A program made the position numbers and the translations under genes. This document shows, piece after piece, positions 10,053 through 19,190 of a stretch of DNA of 64,000 bases (position 1 is its first letter; each line of letters opens with the position of its first letter). Origin of the DNA: Prostheceraeus crozeri (taxonomy: Eukaryota > Platyhelminthes > Polycladida > Euryleptidae); assembly GCA_907163375.1 (NCBI GenBank), contig CAJQUW010007510.1, positions 186,001-250,000 of the forward strand, given 5' to 3'. The notes under the pieces were generated by a model that ran no database searches, was not told the DNA's origin, and worked only from the letters and a program-made list of their open reading frames with translations.

Positions 10053-11414
10053 TTAAGTTTCATCATATAATGTTTTATCAAAAGATAATTTGAATTTATT
10101 TTCACTAACTATTGATTCTTCATCATCATCATCAATTGATTCTTCATCATCATCATAAATTGTTTCTTCAACATCATAAATTACACTTTTTGGTATAGGA
10201 TGCCATTCCCTGACAGGATACCATTCTCTTATTGGAATATCTAATTCTAAATTACATCTTTTATCTGATAATAATATAATAGAGAAAAATATTGGTCTTT
10301 GATCTCTTTTGGAAAATTTAATAACACCACCATAATCTGAATCACTTTTAGTTTTTATTAAAGATGATAAAATTTTAAATTGATTAGATGTAAATCCTAA
10401 TTTAAATTTTGTAGACCCGACACATAGTTGTCTAACAGTATCTTCAACTATACCATCATTATTATTTTCAATTGTAAGAAAATGAAATTTAGATAAATTT
10501 TGATTATATGTAGTATTAATATCATGTACATCAGTATGAGATATAAATTTTTCTTCACTTAAATTTTTATAATTACTAATATTTTTGTAATCTTTTTTAC
10601 CATTTACACCTTTTTCAGATGTTACAGAATCATCATTATTATCATAAGATTCTTTAAGATCGGGCAAAGCCCTAGAACCTTCAGTTCGTTTATTATGATT
10701 ATGATTATGGTCATTGTTAATAGTATAAGGTGTAGTCCACATATAAATTTTCTCTTGTTGAGCTAAACCATTTATATAAGATTTTAACAAATTAATATTT
10801 AAGTTTGAATATAATCCTATATAAGTATCATCATCATATCTTTGCGGCATTTCTAATGTTTCTTGTTTATAAATTGTATCTCTATAATATACCTGACATA
10901 ATAATTCTTCATTATGTTTTTTACTCTCTATGTGAATGTTATATTGATTTTGATCGTCAACAAATAATCTAATTTTTTCTTTCGAAAAAGATTTTAATTT
11001 TTTAACTAATTCTTTAATATTGATATAATTAATAATTTTAGTTTCTATCCAATCAGTATTACTAATTGGTAACACTGCTCTAATAAATCCATAAACATTA
11101 TTATGACCTATTATAACCATATTTTCTTTATTTAATTCCACATAAGCTACATCATTATATTTACTAACAATATCCATAAATTTAATAAATGGATCCCCCG
11201 GAAATAAACAATAATTAGTTTCTATAGAAGGTAAACCTTTAGTCTGTTCTCTAAATATTTCGGCTTGTAATTCAAACAAAAGATTAACATCTATACATGG
11301 ATTAATATTATTATTATTATCAAAACATTTATTTTCAAATCCCGTTGATCTCGTCGAATAAGAAGAACAGGATGATGCGGGCGAATATAATTTTTTTAAA
11401 TTTGGGGTTTCCAT
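10053..11414 (-). CDS. Polinton-1 possible sliding-clamp (PCNA-like) protein
   Basis: 453 residues. The N-terminal half contains a pattern reminiscent of a DNA clamp repeat (FIKFMDIVSKYNDVAYVEL, then NMVIIGHNNVYGFIRAVL). A second sheet-rich part near residues 315-385 (FKLGFTSNQFKILSSL...VIKFSKRDQRPIFFSI) may be the other clamp lobe. The two are joined by an Asn/His-rich linker that varies between copies. The C-terminus is strongly acidic (DDDDEES repeats). It lies beside the polymerase on the same strand, which would suit a processivity factor. Homology is inferred from pattern only; an uncharacterised replication protein is the alternative. Confidence 0.35.
   Translation of the reverse strand: METPNLKKLYSPASSCSSYSTRSTGFENKCFDNNNNINPCIDVNLLFELQAEIFREQTKGLPSIETNYCLFPGDPFIKFMDIVSKYNDVAYVELNKENMVIIGHNNVYGFIRAVLPISNTDWIETKIINYINIKELVKKLKSFSKEKIRLFVDDQNQYNIHIESKKHNEELLCQVYYRDTIYKQETLEMPQRYDDDTYIGLYSNLNINLLKSYINGLAQQEKIYMWTTPYTINNDHNHNHNKRTEGSRALPDLKESYDNNDDSVTSEKGVNGKKDYKNISNYKNLSEEKFISHTDVHDINTTYNQNLSKFHFLTIENNNDGIVEDTVRQLCVGSTKFKLGFTSNQFKILSSLIKTKSDSDYGGVIKFSKRDQRPIFFSIILLSDKRCNLELDIPIREWYPVREWHPIPKSVIYDVEETIYDDDEESIDDDDEESIVSENKFKLSFDKTLYDET
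10662..10687. repeat. Micro-hairpin pair in the clamp-like gene
   Basis: GGGC-AAA-GCCC (10,662-10,672) plus an imperfect GAACC-TTC-AGTTC (10,675-10,687). It lies in the variable linker. Polinton-2 has unrelated sequence without hairpins at this point (about 33,330-33,380), yet the frame is kept in both. Confidence 0.75.
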
Positions 11415-11457
11415 TTTTTTTTTATTAGAAAATATTTTATTCTTTTATTGTTAAAAA

Positions 11458-12351
11458 ATGATGTTACCAAATGTTGGTGGAGGTGCATATATCCCGAATA
11501 ATCGTGAATTAGAAATAGAGATAGAAAATTATATCATGAAAACTGGAGACGTTTTATCTGGTCCATTGCATCTTTCTATTCTTCCGCAACAAAATACAGA
11601 GTTAACAAATAAACAATATGTTGATACACAAATCAATGACTTAAAGGAAAAATATATAAACGATGTTTTGGTTCCACTGATGAATGAATTAAAGTAGCTA
11701 AAACTTAATGACAAATCATTAAACGAAAAATTATTAAAACTTGATAAAAAGGATAGAGAGCTAGAAGCAGATATAGGAAAACTTTTTAAAAAGATTTCTG
11801 AACAATCAAAAATTTTAATATTACTTTCTTTAAATTTAAATTTAAAATCTGCAGTCATTAAAAATAAACATCAGATAAAAATGTTAAAAGAACAATTAGA
11901 AGATGAAATAGAAAAACTACCTGAAAGAATTTAAAAAAATTTAAAGCAGTTACAAACTACATTCCAAAAAAGTGTTGATGAATTGAGTTCTAAAATTACT
12001 CAACAAATGAAAAAGATGAATAGAATAATAAATGAAGTAAACTCGCTTAATCAAAGAGTTGATAAAATGAAAACTCTTAAAATCAATTTAGAAAATGAAT
12101 TAAAGAAAAATTTACAAGAATACTCTAAAGAAAATAAAGAACAGTTAGATTCTGTTAAAAGACAATTAGATGTTCTTAAAATTAAGTTAAATGCTCTTAA
12201 AACGGCATTGAAGATTAATCAGCAGAAAATGCAAGTTAATAGAAAAGAAATTAAAGTACATCACACGCTACTTGACGCAATCGATAAAGTGCAACAATCA
12301 ATTAATAAAGTTATCTCGAAGTTGTTGTCCATTCACAAACGTAAATCTTAG
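11458..12351 (+). pseudogene. Polinton-1 fibre-like / coiled-coil protein region (fossil)
   Basis: The beginning carries YIMKTGDVLSGPLHL followed by ELTNKQYVDTQI. This is the motif used in phage tail-fibre proteins (M-G-x-L-x-L ... T-K-x-Y-V-D), usually at trimeric stalk joints. The rest is long, heptad-like coiled coil rich in Lys, Glu, Leu and Ile. A fibre or stalk on the virion is the likely role. It lies between the divergent clamp-like gene and the pVI-like gene. Broken; the same region in Polinton-2 is 34,195-35,082. Confidence 0.5.
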
Positions 12352-12365
12352 CGTAAATATTAAAC

Positions 12366-12392
12366 GGACCAAAGGTCCTCAGGTTACTAACC
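12366..12392. repeat. Intergenic micro-hairpin pair, Polinton-1 only
   Basis: GGACC-AAA-GGTCC (12,366-12,378) and GGTT-ACT-AACC (12,382-12,392). In Polinton-2 the flanks are joined directly (ATTAACGTAAATATT near 35,090), so about 32 bp is present here and absent there. It is outside genes and its length is not a multiple of three. Confidence 0.85.
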
Positions 12393-12436
12393 AATCGTAA
12401 ATATTTTTTCCCAAAAGTCAAATTTAATCCTAAAAA

Positions 12437-13024
12437 ATGCCTATAATTTATAAACACAATCTTAAACAATTTGCTTCAAATCAAAGAATTGCTCATGAAC
12501 CACGTATGAATCCTGTTTATCATTATGATAATAGAGAAACAGTCGGAACACAAACGTTCCTAGGCACCGCAGGTGCCGTTCACACGGAAGGAGCTGGGAT
12601 CTTCTCTGGTATTGGAAGTATCGTTAACTTAATTAAAAATAATAAAGATTTGATTACATCTGCTGCAAAAGGAGCAGCTGCTATAGGTAGTACAGCTAGT
12701 GCAATATCAAATGCTGTCAAGTCTCAAAACGAATTAAAACAACTAGAAGCTATTCGTAAACTTAGGAATGATTCCGAAGAACTAAAAAATTTAAAAAAAC
12801 TTTCAGAGGAAACAAAAAATAAAATTGCTAACATTGCTGTTGGGGAAACCTTGAGGAGCGGAGCTCCGTCTGATAGTAAACATAAGAAGAAATCAGGCGT
12901 AGCCATAAAACGTTCAATTGAACCTACGGTTCGTTCAATTGAAGAAATAAGAGGAAATGGCGTGAGCAGCAACCTTCGGTTTAACCAGCAAAGCTGTAGA
13001 GGAGCTGGTCTAGCAAAATTCTAA
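12437..13024 (+). CDS. Polinton-1 pVI-like amphipathic minor virion protein
   Basis: 195 residues. A Gly-rich amphipathic stretch (GAGIFSGIGSIVNLI, about residues 51-65) is followed by an Ala/Ser/Lys-rich helix and a charged coil. This resembles the membrane-lytic pVI or core proteins of adeno-like viruses; the assignment is by composition and position before the hexon-like gene. The C-terminal half is built around embedded micro-hairpins (12,563-12,577, 12,855-12,867, 12,920-12,932, 12,971-12,981, 12,986-12,996), all translated in frame. Polinton-2 has the same protein with one extra residue. Confidence 0.5.
   Translation: MPIIYKHNLKQFASNQRIAHEPRMNPVYHYDNRETVGTQTFLGTAGAVHTEGAGIFSGIGSIVNLIKNNKDLITSAAKGAAAIGSTASAISNAVKSQNELKQLEAIRKLRNDSEELKNLKKLSEETKNKIANIAVGETLRSGAPSDSKHKKKSGVAIKRSIEPTVRSIEEIRGNGVSSNLRFNQQSCRGAGLAKF
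12563..12996. repeat. Five micro-hairpins inside the pVI-like gene
   Basis: GGCACC-GCA-GGTGCC (12,563), GGAGC-GGA-GCTCC (12,855), GAACC-TAC-GGTTC (12,920), AACC-TTC-GGTT (12,971) and CAGC-AAA-GCTG (12,986). All have 3-nt loops and are much more GC-rich than the AT-rich surroundings. All five are shared with Polinton-2. Confidence 0.8.
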
Positions 13025-13148
13025 AATTATGTTTTTAGTAAAATTTTTTTAGCAAAATTTTCTTAGTAAAATTATTTAAGTAAAATTATTTTAGCAGAAT
13101 TTTTTCTGTGTGTGAGAAAAACAAAAAGTCAAATTATTTTTTATAAAA

Positions 13149-14483
13149 ATGTCTTCGCTTATCGAAAATAAATTTAGATTAGACGATCCTCCGTTCGTCA
13201 GTTGCAATCAAAAAAAGAATGACTATATAAGAATTGCTATGAATCCCGGATCTTCCAGTAGAGTAAATACTGGAGGTGATTTAATTTTTGAAGTTGATAA
13301 TCAGCAGAGTTATATATATCTACCTGATTCATTTTTACACTGTGAATATTCTTTGTATAGTGATGCCAATTTTACAACACCATTACCAGAAACCGATAAT
13401 ATTGCACTAGAGAATAATTTCTTTCCAAGATTATTTACACAAATGCGTTTAGATGTTGCAACTCAAAATATAGAAACAATAAGTGATTCTCCAGGTGTAA
13501 TTGATACAATGCTTAGATTTGTAACAATTGGTGAAAATAATAAAAAGCATGAAATCGAAGGTTGGTTTCCTGATACTAATGATGGTATAATTGTTGATGA
13601 TTTAACTCACGCTGGAACAGATGCAGCAGGAATTGCGAAAGATGTAGAAAATATTGCAAAACATTTAAATAAAACAAATAATGATGCATATAAAGAAAGA
13701 CGTGAATTTAACAAGAAAAGTAAACAGACAGTTAATTGGTCATTGTCTCCATTATTCGGATATTTAGATTATGATAAAATATCATATCAATTAAAATTTA
13801 AATTAATAATTCATCGTACAGCAAATAATGAATTAATCTTTTTTGGTAAGACTGGAAAAAAAGCATATTTAAAAATTGATAGACTTGAATTGTGGATTAA
13901 GCATATTACTCCTAGTTTAGAGATTGAAACAGCTATTGCAAAAAGATTAAATACTAACAAACCAATTCCAGTAAATTTTCTAAAGCGTACTGCTAGTTCA
14001 GTAACTTTTTCCGAACAAAGATTTAACTGGCATTTTACTAGAACTGCGAATACACCAAGATATTTATTACTAACGTTTCAAAGAAATAATTCTCCAAGTT
14101 TTGATAAGAACAATAATCTCTTCCATATTAATACAATTCGAAGTTTACAAGTTTCATTAAATCAAACCCGATATCCAATTGATCCATTAAGATTCGATGA
14201 CACCAATAATCAATTTATGGAAGGATATGATTCTTATCGAAATCTTTGTATAGAATTTGGAGTTGAACCACAATTAACTCCTGGAGATTGTTGACATTTA
14301 TATCCTGTTTTCTGTTTCGATTTAAGTGCACAATCTGAAGATATTATCAAGACTGGTTGTGATGTAACAATTAATATTGAAAAAAAAGATTCCACAACTT
14401 CATTGATGGCTTATGGTTTATTGCTAGAAGATGTAAAATATTCTATTGAAATTCTTAATGGAAAGATGGCTAGGATAGGTTAG
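13149..14483 (+). pseudogene. Polinton-1 hexon-like major capsid protein (fossil)
   Basis: About 444 residues in the Polinton-2 counterpart (35,821-37,155), the right size for the double-jelly-roll major capsid protein. The N-terminus has DYIRIAMNPGSSSRV, and the middle has SLSPLFGYLDYDKISYQLKF, a stretch of the kind seen in capsid jelly rolls of this group. It builds the icosahedral shell. It is followed by a cluster of intergenic micro-hairpins absent from Polinton-2. Broken in this copy. Confidence 0.7.
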
Positions 14484-14545
14484 TAACCTGAGGACCTTTG
14501 GTCCGATCGGCTGAAGCCTCGAGAAGCTTCGCTCCGATAAGTTAA
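14478..14545. repeat. Micro-hairpin cluster after the capsid gene, Polinton-1 only
   Basis: GGTT-AGT-AACC (14,478-14,488), GGACC-TTT-GGTCC (14,492-14,504), GGCT-GAA-GCC (from 14,509) and a GAAGC-TTC-GCTCC-like stem. Polinton-2 has plain AT-rich sequence here (about 37,155-37,180). Confidence 0.8.
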
Positions 14546-14689
14546 TTAAAATTTTTGTAAACTTAAATTTTTTTAGTAATTAGTAATAAATTTTTTTTGT
14601 AACTAGAATAGATTAAAAATTCCTAATTTAAAATTTATTCATAACTAGAATAGATTAAAAATTCCTAATTTAAAATTTTTTTATTAAAA
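14546..14689. repeat. AT-rich intergenic direct repeat
   Basis: A unit of about 45 bp (AACTAGAATAGATTAAAAATTCC) is repeated twice near 14,600 and 14,643, just before the next start codon. One copy is present in Polinton-2. Confidence 0.5.
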
Positions 14690-15172
14690 ATGTCGCAAGC
14701 GAAAAGTAATAATAATAAAACTGTTGAATTAAAATTACGTAATATTGTTGACAAAAATACCCCTAAAACTATTACGATTAATAAAAAAAAGTATTACATA
14801 AGTAAACCAATGATAGAGAATATTCAATTACAAGAAGAAAAGAATGGCGGGATTCTCCCATTAATTCCACTAATAATAGGTGGCATAGCAGCTGCAGGAA
14901 GTGTTGCAGGTGGGACAGCTGGTATTGTCCAAGCAGTAAATAAAAATAAATCAGAGAAGGCAGCATTAGAAGAACAAAAACGTCATAATAGAGAGTTAGA
15001 GAAAGTTGCTAGGGGTGACGGAATAGTAGATAATTTTATTAGTAAATTAAAATTAGTTGATGAAGGAAAACGAGTTCTTAAAAATATTCTCCACAATGTT
15101 GATGATTTAATTGAAATTAAAGAAACTAAAGATGGTTCTGGAATATATCTAAGTCCTAGTATGATTCGGTAA
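14690..15172 (+). CDS. Polinton-1 membrane-anchored minor protein
   Basis: 160 residues. A basic N-terminal domain of about 55 residues, then a strongly hydrophobic Gly/Ala segment (LPLIPLIIGGIAAAGSVAGG) fit for a membrane helix, then a charged helix. Family not recognised; small membrane proteins of this kind occur between the capsid and integrase genes of virus-like Polintons. The start follows TTTTTTATTAAAA. Confidence 0.5.
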   Translation: MSQAKSNNNKTVELKLRNIVDKNTPKTITINKKKYYISKPMIENIQLQEEKNGGILPLIPLIIGGIAAAGSVAGGTAGIVQAVNKNKSEKAALEEQKRHNRELEKVARGDGIVDNFISKLKLVDEGKRVLKNILHNVDDLIEIKETKDGSGIYLSPSMIR

Positions 15173-15262
15173 TAACCTGAGGTCCTTTTGTCCGATCGGC
15201 TAAAGCCTCTGAACTAAGCTCTATCGGCTAAAGCCTCAGGACCTTTGGTCCGATTAGGTAAA
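15171..15262. repeat. Micro-hairpin cluster before the PLA2-integrase gene
   Basis: Several GGCT-AAA-GCC-type and GGACC-TTT-GGTCC stems in tandem. Polinton-2 has a single GGACC-TTT-GGTCC (37,772-37,784) in the same gap, so the cluster has grown or shrunk between the copies. Confidence 0.75.
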
Positions 15263-15288
15263 ACATTTATTTTATTTTATCTTTTAAA

Positions 15289-16564
15289 ATGAATTCTACA
15301 AATTCCGAAAATTTAATTAAATTAAAAATTTCTAACTTAGATTTATTAAATTATCTATTACACAAAAATAAAAACTCAAATTGTCAGCATATTGGAGGTG
15401 ACATACAAAAAACATTAGAAAACTTTCCTGGCTTTATTTGGAGTAAATATTCGAAAGAAAAACATCTTCCTGGTCATTCATATACCGGTCCAGGAACTCG
15501 ATTAGATATAAGACTAGATGAGAATAATAATCCAAAACCAGGTGAAGAACCAATAAATAGAGTAGATGCCGCCGCTTATAGACATGATTTAGCTTATCGA
15601 AATCATGATCTAAGTTCTCGAAGAAGATGATTCAAGAATTAGATAGTATTCAAAATCCTACATTTAGAGAAAAAATTGAAAGAATGTTTGTTAAGAAAGC
15701 TTTACAAGCTAAAATATTATTCGGTCAGGGTTTAAATGAAACGACAGCAAAGCTGTCTGAGAGCAACGCTCGAACCTATGCGTCCGAAATCCACAAGGAA
15801 TATAGAAGGCCTAAATATTTATTGAAAGTAAAAGTATTTAATAAAGATGATATTTGGAGTGCTGAACTTATTCATATGCCGAATGAAAAAGATTATAAAT
15901 ACGCATTGACCGTTATAGATTTATATACACGATACGCTTGGGTAAAGCCTTTAAAAAACAAAAGTGGTCTATCAGTTACATATGCGTTTGAAGAAATCTT
16001 TGAAGAAAGTAAGAGAAAGCCAAAAAATTGTTTGTTGATAAAGGATCGGAATTTTATAACCGAAACGTTCAACCACTATTTGAAACTGTTTATTCAACTG
16101 AAAATGCAGGGAAGGCCGTAGTGATAGAAAGATTCAATCAGACGTTAATAAATAAATTATTCAAAAAATTTACTCAGCAAGGAAATCAGAAATGTTTAAA
16201 AATATTACCAGGAATTGTAGAGCAGTACAATAATAAAGTTCATTCAGGTATTGAAGAAACCCCAAAGAATGCTTCTGACGACCCTGATTTAATAGGAGAG
16301 AAAATATTCGAAAATAATTATTCGAATGAGAGTAATCCGAATCTGCAGAAACTTAAGCCGAAATTTAAAATTGGAGATAGAGTTAGAATATTTAAATATA
16401 AGAATAAATTTGAAAAAGGCTTCGTCGGATACTGGACGAAAGAGATATTTGAAATTTCTAAAATAAATCAAAGTTATCCGATTACTTACGAAATCAAAGA
16501 TTTAGATGATGAAGATATCAGAGGCCGATTTTATCAAAATGAATTACAACGAAGTGATTTTTAA
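15289..16564 (+). pseudogene. Polinton-1 PLA2-like plus rve integrase region (fossil)
   Basis: Counterpart of the single 440-residue frame at 37,839-39,161. The front has the phospholipase A2 calcium loop YTGPGT and catalytic motif RHDLAY; the rear has an rve integrase core and basic C-terminal domain. Two micro-hairpins (15,743-15,757 and 15,761-15,771) sit in frame between the domains. The integrase inserts the element and makes the 6-bp duplication. Broken in this copy. Confidence 0.8.
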
Positions 16565-16582
16565 TTATCATTATTATTATTA

Positions 16583-16607
16583 GGCGTAGCCATAGAACCT
16601 ACGGTTC
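16583..16607. repeat. Micro-hairpin pair between integrase and protease genes
   Basis: GGC-GTA-GCC (16,583-16,591) and GAACC-TAC-GGTTC (16,595-16,607), placed where the convergent integrase and protease genes end. Confidence 0.7.
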
Positions 16608-17054
16608 GTTCAATTCTAACATAATATCAAGAAATGGCACTCCTTCTTGCAATTTAAATAAAACATAAAGACATAATTGACCACAATAAGTTGTTCCCGG
16701 TTTTTGAATTTGAAATGTATTATAAATTCCATTGCCAAGTATTTCTCTTACTTCATTCGTAGGTGGAAGACCGTATGAGTCAAAATAATAATTATCTCCG
16801 TTTTTACTAAAGATACCTGCTGACCAATGTACGCCTTTTTGGTCTGAAGTGAGAAGATTCGTTATGAAATTTACAGTTGAAACTTTGTTCCGGGAACTGA
16901 AGGTTCCTGTTGGCTTATTTTTGATCAATTGTAATACGACTCTCATTAGGACATGAAAATTCTTTATTCCCAATTGATGTGCGATTTTCTTTAGATCAAA
17001 ATTCGTTGTTGTTTCTGTTCCATATAATTTAAAAAACTCGATCAGGTCAGTCAT
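16599..17054 (-). CDS. Polinton-1 adenain-like cysteine protease
   Basis: About 151 residues from the start aligned with Polinton-2 (17,054). The catalytic order is His (GVHWSAG), Asp (YYFDSYG), Gln/Cys (YCGQLCLYVL), as in adenovirus protease and Ulp1-like enzymes. It would mature virion proteins. About nine residues (within GTFSSRNKVS) are extra relative to Polinton-2 and come from a hairpin-forming insert near 16,885-16,910. Transcribed towards the integrase gene. Confidence 0.85.
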   Translation of the reverse strand: MTDLIEFFKLYGTETTTNFDLKKIAHQLGIKNFHVLMRVVLQLIKNKPTGTFSSRNKVSTVNFITNLLTSDQKGVHWSAGIFSKNGDNYYFDSYGLPPTNEVREILGNGIYNTFQIQKPGTTYCGQLCLYVLFKLQEGVPFLDIMLELNEP

Positions 17055-17079
17055 TTTAAATGAAACAAAAATCCAATTT

Positions 17080-17495
17080 GAAAATGTCATTGTCATTTTT
17101 CAGTCTCCACGCAAATAAGTTGCAATAAATGTTACTACTTGTTACTTATGAAGTAGAGTCCAACATTTATATGAAAACAGAAATCCAATTTGAAAATGTC
17201 ATTGTCATTTTTCAGTCTCCACGCAAATAAGTTGCAATAAATGTTACTACTTGTTACTTATGAAGTAGAGTCCAACATTTATATGAAAACAGAAATCCAA
17301 TTTGAAAATGTCATTGTCATTTTTCAGTCTCCACGCAAATAAGTTGCAATAAATGTTACTACTTGTTACTTATGAAGTAGAGTCCAACATTTATATGAAA
17401 ACAGAAATCCAATTTGAAAATGTCATTGTCATTTTTCAGTCTCCACGCAAATAAGTTGCAATAAATGTTACTACTTGTTACTTATGAAGTAGAAT
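17080..17495. repeat. Tandem repeat, four units of 112 bp (Polinton-1)
   Basis: The same position in the unit recurs at 17,080, 17,192, 17,304 and 17,416, an exact 112-bp period with near-identical units. It lies between the cargo gene and the protease gene, both on the minus strand, so it is the protease upstream region. It is not CRISPR-like: no spacer/repeat alternation. Absent from Polinton-2. Confidence 0.9.
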
Positions 17496-17496
17496 T

Positions 17497-18189
17497 TCAC
17501 GTTTGCAAGTCTTCTAATTCCTGCGTGAGTCCAGTATGTTGCGCATGTTGTTGTTCAGTTTGTTGCACATTGGGTGAATCAAATATGGATTCTTCTATTC
17601 TTTGCTGTTCCTCCTCTTTTTCACGATCAATATAATCTTCAAGATGAGCAAAATTCTTCATCACAAAGTAAATTGATAGAGAAGAATTGGCTAAGTTTGG
17701 ATAGTTCTTTGATAATTTGAATAATTTGATCAGTAATGTCACATATGAACGTGAAAACTTTATTTTGTGGGTCTCATTTAACTCTTTCACGAATTTTGTA
17801 TAATTCATATTAGACAATAACTTCAGTCGCTGAAGTACTTCTCCTTGCGAAATATAGCAACGTAGAAGACTCCGATGTGTCATTTTCTCGAAAGCAATGA
17901 GTTTATTCAATGACGAGATGCACGATGAAACACTTAAAAAATCTTTTTTCTCGAGAAATACAGGTAAATTGCTGCTGTCAACATCCTTGAATGAATCTCG
18001 GATTATTTCAAACACTTCTCTCTTTTTATCTTCTTCGTTTCCACTCGTCTTCTGTTTCTTTCTTAGTGATTCAAGAATAAATTTTGTTGATATCGTTTTG
18101 AAGAAATCAAGATGGTCTGGTGAAATAAGAGGCACAACTTGATCCACGAAGCAACAAAATTCTCTCTCTATTTTGCTGACGGAAGACAT
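17497..18189 (-). CDS. Polinton-1 cargo protein, DUF3102-like helical domain (tentative)
   Basis: 230 residues, mostly helical. The central part (GEVLQRLKLL...FVKEL...IKFSRSYVTLLIKLFKL) resembles the phage/plasmid domain DUF3102 or a related helix-turn-helix fold, in which a GExL-x(n)-F-x(n)-SxxxA/V pattern is typical; this is recognition by eye only. The C-terminus is Glu/Gln/His-rich. It lies just inside the right inverted repeat. A diverged relic of the same gene sits at about 40,817-41,044 in Polinton-2. Role unknown; regulation of replication or partition is possible. Confidence 0.5.
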   Translation of the reverse strand: MSSVSKIEREFCCFVDQVVPLISPDHLDFFKTISTKFILESLRKKQKTSGNEEDKKREVFEIIRDSFKDVDSSNLPVFLEKKDFLSVSSCISSLNKLIAFEKMTHRSLLRCYISQGEVLQRLKLLSNMNYTKFVKELNETHKIKFSRSYVTLLIKLFKLSKNYPNLANSSLSIYFVMKNFAHLEDYIDREKEEEQQRIEESIFDSPNVQQTEQQHAQHTGLTQELEDLQT

Positions 18190-18341
18190 TGCAAATGAGA
18201 ACTTTGCTTTCTAGCGCACACGGAACAATGACAGAAGAGAGAGAAGTGAAAACAGCTGCCAGATGCTTTGGCGTCATGTGGTTGTGCTGACGTGCTGGTA
18301 AGAATTAAAACAACTTCCCTAACGTACAACTAAAATCTAAT
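18190..18341. promoter_or_regulatory. Upstream region of the cargo gene
   Basis: About 150 bp, less AT-rich than the rest of the element, between the cargo start and the right inverted repeat. It should hold the cargo promoter on the minus strand; I see no clear TATA box. Confidence 0.3.
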
Positions 18342-19184
18342 TGTATCACAAAGCTGTAGCAACTACTGGAATTGTAAGAACGCCAGATGAAATGACAATA
18401 GTGAGAGCGCCTAAAGAAATTGTTAAACATGCTCCAACGCCTTGTGTCACATTCTTAATTTTTTATAATGCTCTAATCTTAATGATAATTGAGATTCCTT
18501 ATCTTTCATATAACGTACTCTATCTTTGCGTTTTGCAATATCCATTTCATTTGATAATGAAGGATATATTCTTGCGGTTTCTTCCATTTTTGTTTCTTCC
18601 ATTTTTAAAGAAATATTATTAGTCACATGTTATATTTTAAAAACCTAAAAGATGGATAAAATTCATGAATTTGAAATTCTCAACTTTTATGATTTTCGGT
18701 GTCCTGGAACGGTCATGATTTAAGCAATGAAAAATGTCATAATCACAAATTTGAAATTCTCAACTTTTATGATTTTCGGTGTCCTGGAACGGTCATGATT
18801 TACAAGGTAAAAATTGTAATTCACAAATTTTGAGATTCTCAACTTTTATGATTTTCGGTGTCCTGGAACGGTCATGATTTTGGGGGTGAAAATTGTAATT
18901 CTCAAATTTGAGATTTTGAAAAATTTGAAAATTGGGTATTTTTAAAAACGCCCAAATTTATGAATTTAGGTCTTCATAACCTGAAAAAGGGTTCAAATTC
19001 ATGAATTTATGTCGTTTTTAAAAATGCCATTTTTTGAAAAAATGGTACTTTTTGAATGGACTAAATTCATGTATTTAGGTCTTAAAAACCTGAAAAAGGG
19101 TCTAAATTCATGAATTCATGTCGTTTTTAAAGATACTATTTTTTGAATTTTATGGTGTCCTGGAACGGTCTTTTGCCCATTACT
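18342..19184. repeat. Polinton-1 right terminal inverted repeat
   Basis: Reverse complement of the left end, including an inverted second copy of the start of the first gene (18,342-18,610). Within that copy the stretch encoding the membrane segment matches Polinton-1 left more closely than Polinton-2 left does, which points to conversion between the two ends. Confidence 0.85.
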
Positions 19185-19190
19185 GACGAA
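19185..19190. repeat. Target-site duplication GACGAA, right of Polinton-1
   Basis: Second copy of the 6-bp duplication; gene A sequence resumes immediately (CAGCTGGAATAAGG). Confidence 0.95.

Larger units (their letters stand above)
1326..19184. mobile_element. Polinton-1 (Maverick), 17.86 kb, broken fossil
   Basis: A Polinton is a self-synthesising DNA transposon of virus-like gene content. This copy begins AGTAATGGGC and ends GCCCATTACT, with terminal inverted repeats of about 0.85-0.9 kb and a 6-bp target duplication. It carries the full expected set: type B DNA polymerase, rve integrase, adenain-like protease, packaging ATPase, penton-like and hexon-like capsid proteins, plus accessory genes. 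It is inserted in gene A of arm 1. It carries roughly six to eight breaks overall, although the polymerase frame is open. Insertion is recent: the ends and duplication are undegraded, and arm 2, nearly identical to arm 1, lacks it. Confidence 0.95.

Noticed and set aside
17080-17495. CRISPR-like direct repeats
   Set aside because: Units of 112 bp abut with no unique spacers; plain tandem repeat in a eukaryotic element.
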